Assembly (NCBI GenBank): GCA_911728435.2
Contig: OU452201.1
Coordinates: forward strand, 1,178,001-1,242,000
DNA length: 64,000 nt
Source: Apoderus coryli
Taxonomy: Eukaryota > Arthropoda > Insecta > Coleoptera > Attelabidae
Direction: 5' to 3'
The translations under genes and the position numbers were made by a program. Positions 62,508 through 64,000 of this stretch are shown here, one piece after another; position 1 is the stretch's first letter; each line of letters starts with the position of its first letter. A model generated the notes under the pieces. The model did no database searches. It was not told where the DNA came from and saw only the letters and a program-made list of their open reading frames with translations.

Positions 62508-63282
62508 ATGGGTAACAAAAGGAAATTAGTGAAATCTAAAGAAGATGAATTTGAATTTGATCCTGTGCCAAAACATTTGGTTACAGCACATTTAAAAAAC
62601 CAAGAAAAGCGGCTTATAATCATATTAGAAAATGCGCAATTAGAAACAGTAAAGGTAAAACTGGATATTGGTGCTTGATTATAACACGTTTCGCAATAAT
62701 TATGTTTTATTTTAGGCTGGCAACAAGTTTGAATTATTAAATTGTGATGATCACGCACATATTTTGAAGAAAAATAACAGAGACCAAAGCTCTTGCAGAC
62801 CAGATATAACGCATCAATGTTTATTAATGTTATTAGATAGTCCACTAAACCGTGCAGGGCTCTTACAAGTCTATTTACGCACAAGTAATAATGTATTGAT
62901 TGAAATAAATCCACAAACACGTATTCCAAGAACATTTAAACGATTTGCGGGATTAATGGTGCAATTATTACACAAATTCTCCATTAGAGCAGAGAGTGGA
63001 CCTAAACTACTGAAAGTTATTAAGAATCCAGTAACAGATCACCTTCCTGTTGGCGTCAAGAAGATTGCCATGTCATTTTCTTCTAAGATAATACAAAATT
63101 GTCGCGAGTTGGTTCCGAAGACTGAAGATCCTATGGTAATTGTTGTTGGTGCAATGGCACGTGGCAGTTTAGATGTAGACTATACCGAGGAGACGATTTC
63201 AATTAGTAATTATCCATTGTCTGCCGCATTGACGTGTACAAAATTGTGTTCAGCATTTGAGGAAGTATGGGGTGTAGTATAA
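62508..63282 (+). CDS. EMG1: EMG1/NEP1, 18S rRNA pseudouridine N1-methyltransferase
   Basis: SPOUT-fold methyltransferase that acts in small ribosomal subunit assembly in the nucleolus, methylating a pseudouridine of 18S rRNA with S-adenosylmethionine. Two exons: 62508-62654 and 62716-63282, in phase to 237 residues (family about 240). Motifs: RLIIILENAQLETVK at the start of the fold, FELLNCDDHAHILKKNNRDQ, RPDITHQCLLMLLDSPLNRA, QVYLRTSNNVLIEINPQTRI, PRTFKRFAGLMVQLLHKFSI, the SAM-binding knot region VIVVGAMARGSLDVDYTEET and YPLSAALTCTKLCSAFEEVW. The acidic N-terminal KSKEDEFEFDPVPKH is short. AATAAA at 63341 lies 59 bases after the stop. Confidence 0.97.
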
Positions 63283-63346
63283 AATAAGTATATAAGATGA
63301 ACTATGTGTTTTTAAGAATTATTATTTAGTAATAAGTGATAATAAA

Positions 63347-64000
63347 AATGTTAAAATTAATTTCGTGTTTCATTTTACTAGTCTTTAATACAGACAAAAT
63401 ATCTATTTCCATGGTACAATAATAAACATGTACCATGATCTATTTCTTGGTTAAGTTGTTTAAAATTTCCCGCCAATATTCAATGAATCTAGTATGCGGA
63501 TGTCAGGCAAATGTGACGTAGCGCGCATGTCATGCATGTACTTTGAGAAAATAATTTTTATTTACTTTATTTTTTTAAGATTTATTAAATACCTATATAG
63601 TATGTCAAGAAAGAATTTTCCCTAAAGTTTAATTTAGCAAACTGGTATTCAAAATATCTTAATCTTTATGTTATTAAAATTAGATTCAAAAATTTCCAAG
63701 TGCAAGAACCGCCAAAACAAATGCTAGAAATTATATGAAATAATAAATCTGTCGTTTTTCTGCCAAAAGTTGGTGAAATTCGGCGTAAAATAGTTGTTTT
63801 TACGATAAATTAGTGAAAAAATTACAGAAATTCGTATTTTAATCTCTTACGAATTTAATTTCCAATCCACATTTAGGACACGTAAGAGGCCATTATTTAT
63901 TTGACCTCAAAACTGCCATTACTTTAATATCTGTACACATCCGAGATTTATTTTAATGGAAAAGTGTATTTTTATATAATTTTATATAGTAATCAAATTA
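63347..64000. other. Right-end intergenic stretch
   Basis: AT-rich sequence after the EMG1 poly(A) signal with no ORF of note, RNA gene or recognised repeat. I see nothing to annotate. Confidence 0.5.

Overview
This window looks like nuclear DNA of an insect. It is AT-rich, genes are split by many short introns (often 60-100 bases, GT..AG), and protein signatures are those of arthropod orthologues. It is loaded with insect-type mobile elements: non-LTR retrotransposons of at least three kinds, Tc1/mariner elements, a tRNA-derived SINE head and MITE/foldback repeats that begin CAGGGTG next to TA. A beetle is my best guess from the repeat style, but order and species cannot be fixed from the sequence alone. 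No virus, bacterial operon, CRISPR array or rRNA was seen.

Layout, left to right. 1-3957 (-): 5' half of a cytoplasmic poly(A)-binding protein gene, running off the left edge, with two LINE pieces and a hAT-like scrap in its introns. 5083-23908 (+): a 19-exon THADA homologue whose introns hold a complete-ended mariner, several LINEs, a strong hairpin, a hAT-like repeat and a SINE head. 24697-26082 (+): RRP4/EXOSC2, an RNA exosome cap subunit. 26107-30509: gene-poor, repeat-bearing. 30510-35338 (+): a single-domain receptor tyrosine phosphatase with a long Ser/Thr/Asn-rich ectodomain. 36212-45329 (+): INTS7, with a 4.9 kb DNA transposon in its last intron. 45646-47349: a 1.7 kb foldback palindrome. 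47905-52970 (-): an ADGRA-type adhesion GPCR. 54641-56040 (+): a two-pore potassium channel. 56870-59330 (+): a C2orf69 homologue. 60312-61959 (-): PRPF38B. 62508-63282 (+): EMG1/NEP1.

The neighbours do not form a pathway. Many are housekeeping RNA-metabolism genes (PABP, RRP4, INTS7, PRPF38B, EMG1), mixed with signalling membrane proteins (phosphatase, adhesion GPCR, K2P channel). PABP/THADA, ADGRA/K2P and PRPF38B/EMG1 are head-to-head pairs; the PRPF38B-EMG1 gap is only about 550 bases and is a likely shared promoter. Exon models were joined by hand from splice sites and reading phase. Nearly all close perfectly in frame, and the totals (THADA 1761, INTS7 964, RRP4 299, EMG1 237 residues) suit those families.

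I see no convincing new multi-gene system. The points most worth a second look are: a lysine where the second pore filter of the K2P channel normally has threonine; a WPD-to-WPE change in the phosphatase; an adhesion GPCR lacking the GPS cleavage residues; a transposon that separates INTS7 from its last 18 codons; a LINE whose halves are inverted as expected from twin priming; a mariner insertion whose empty site can be read from another copy of the host repeat; and three hammerhead-ribozyme-like repeat motifs.
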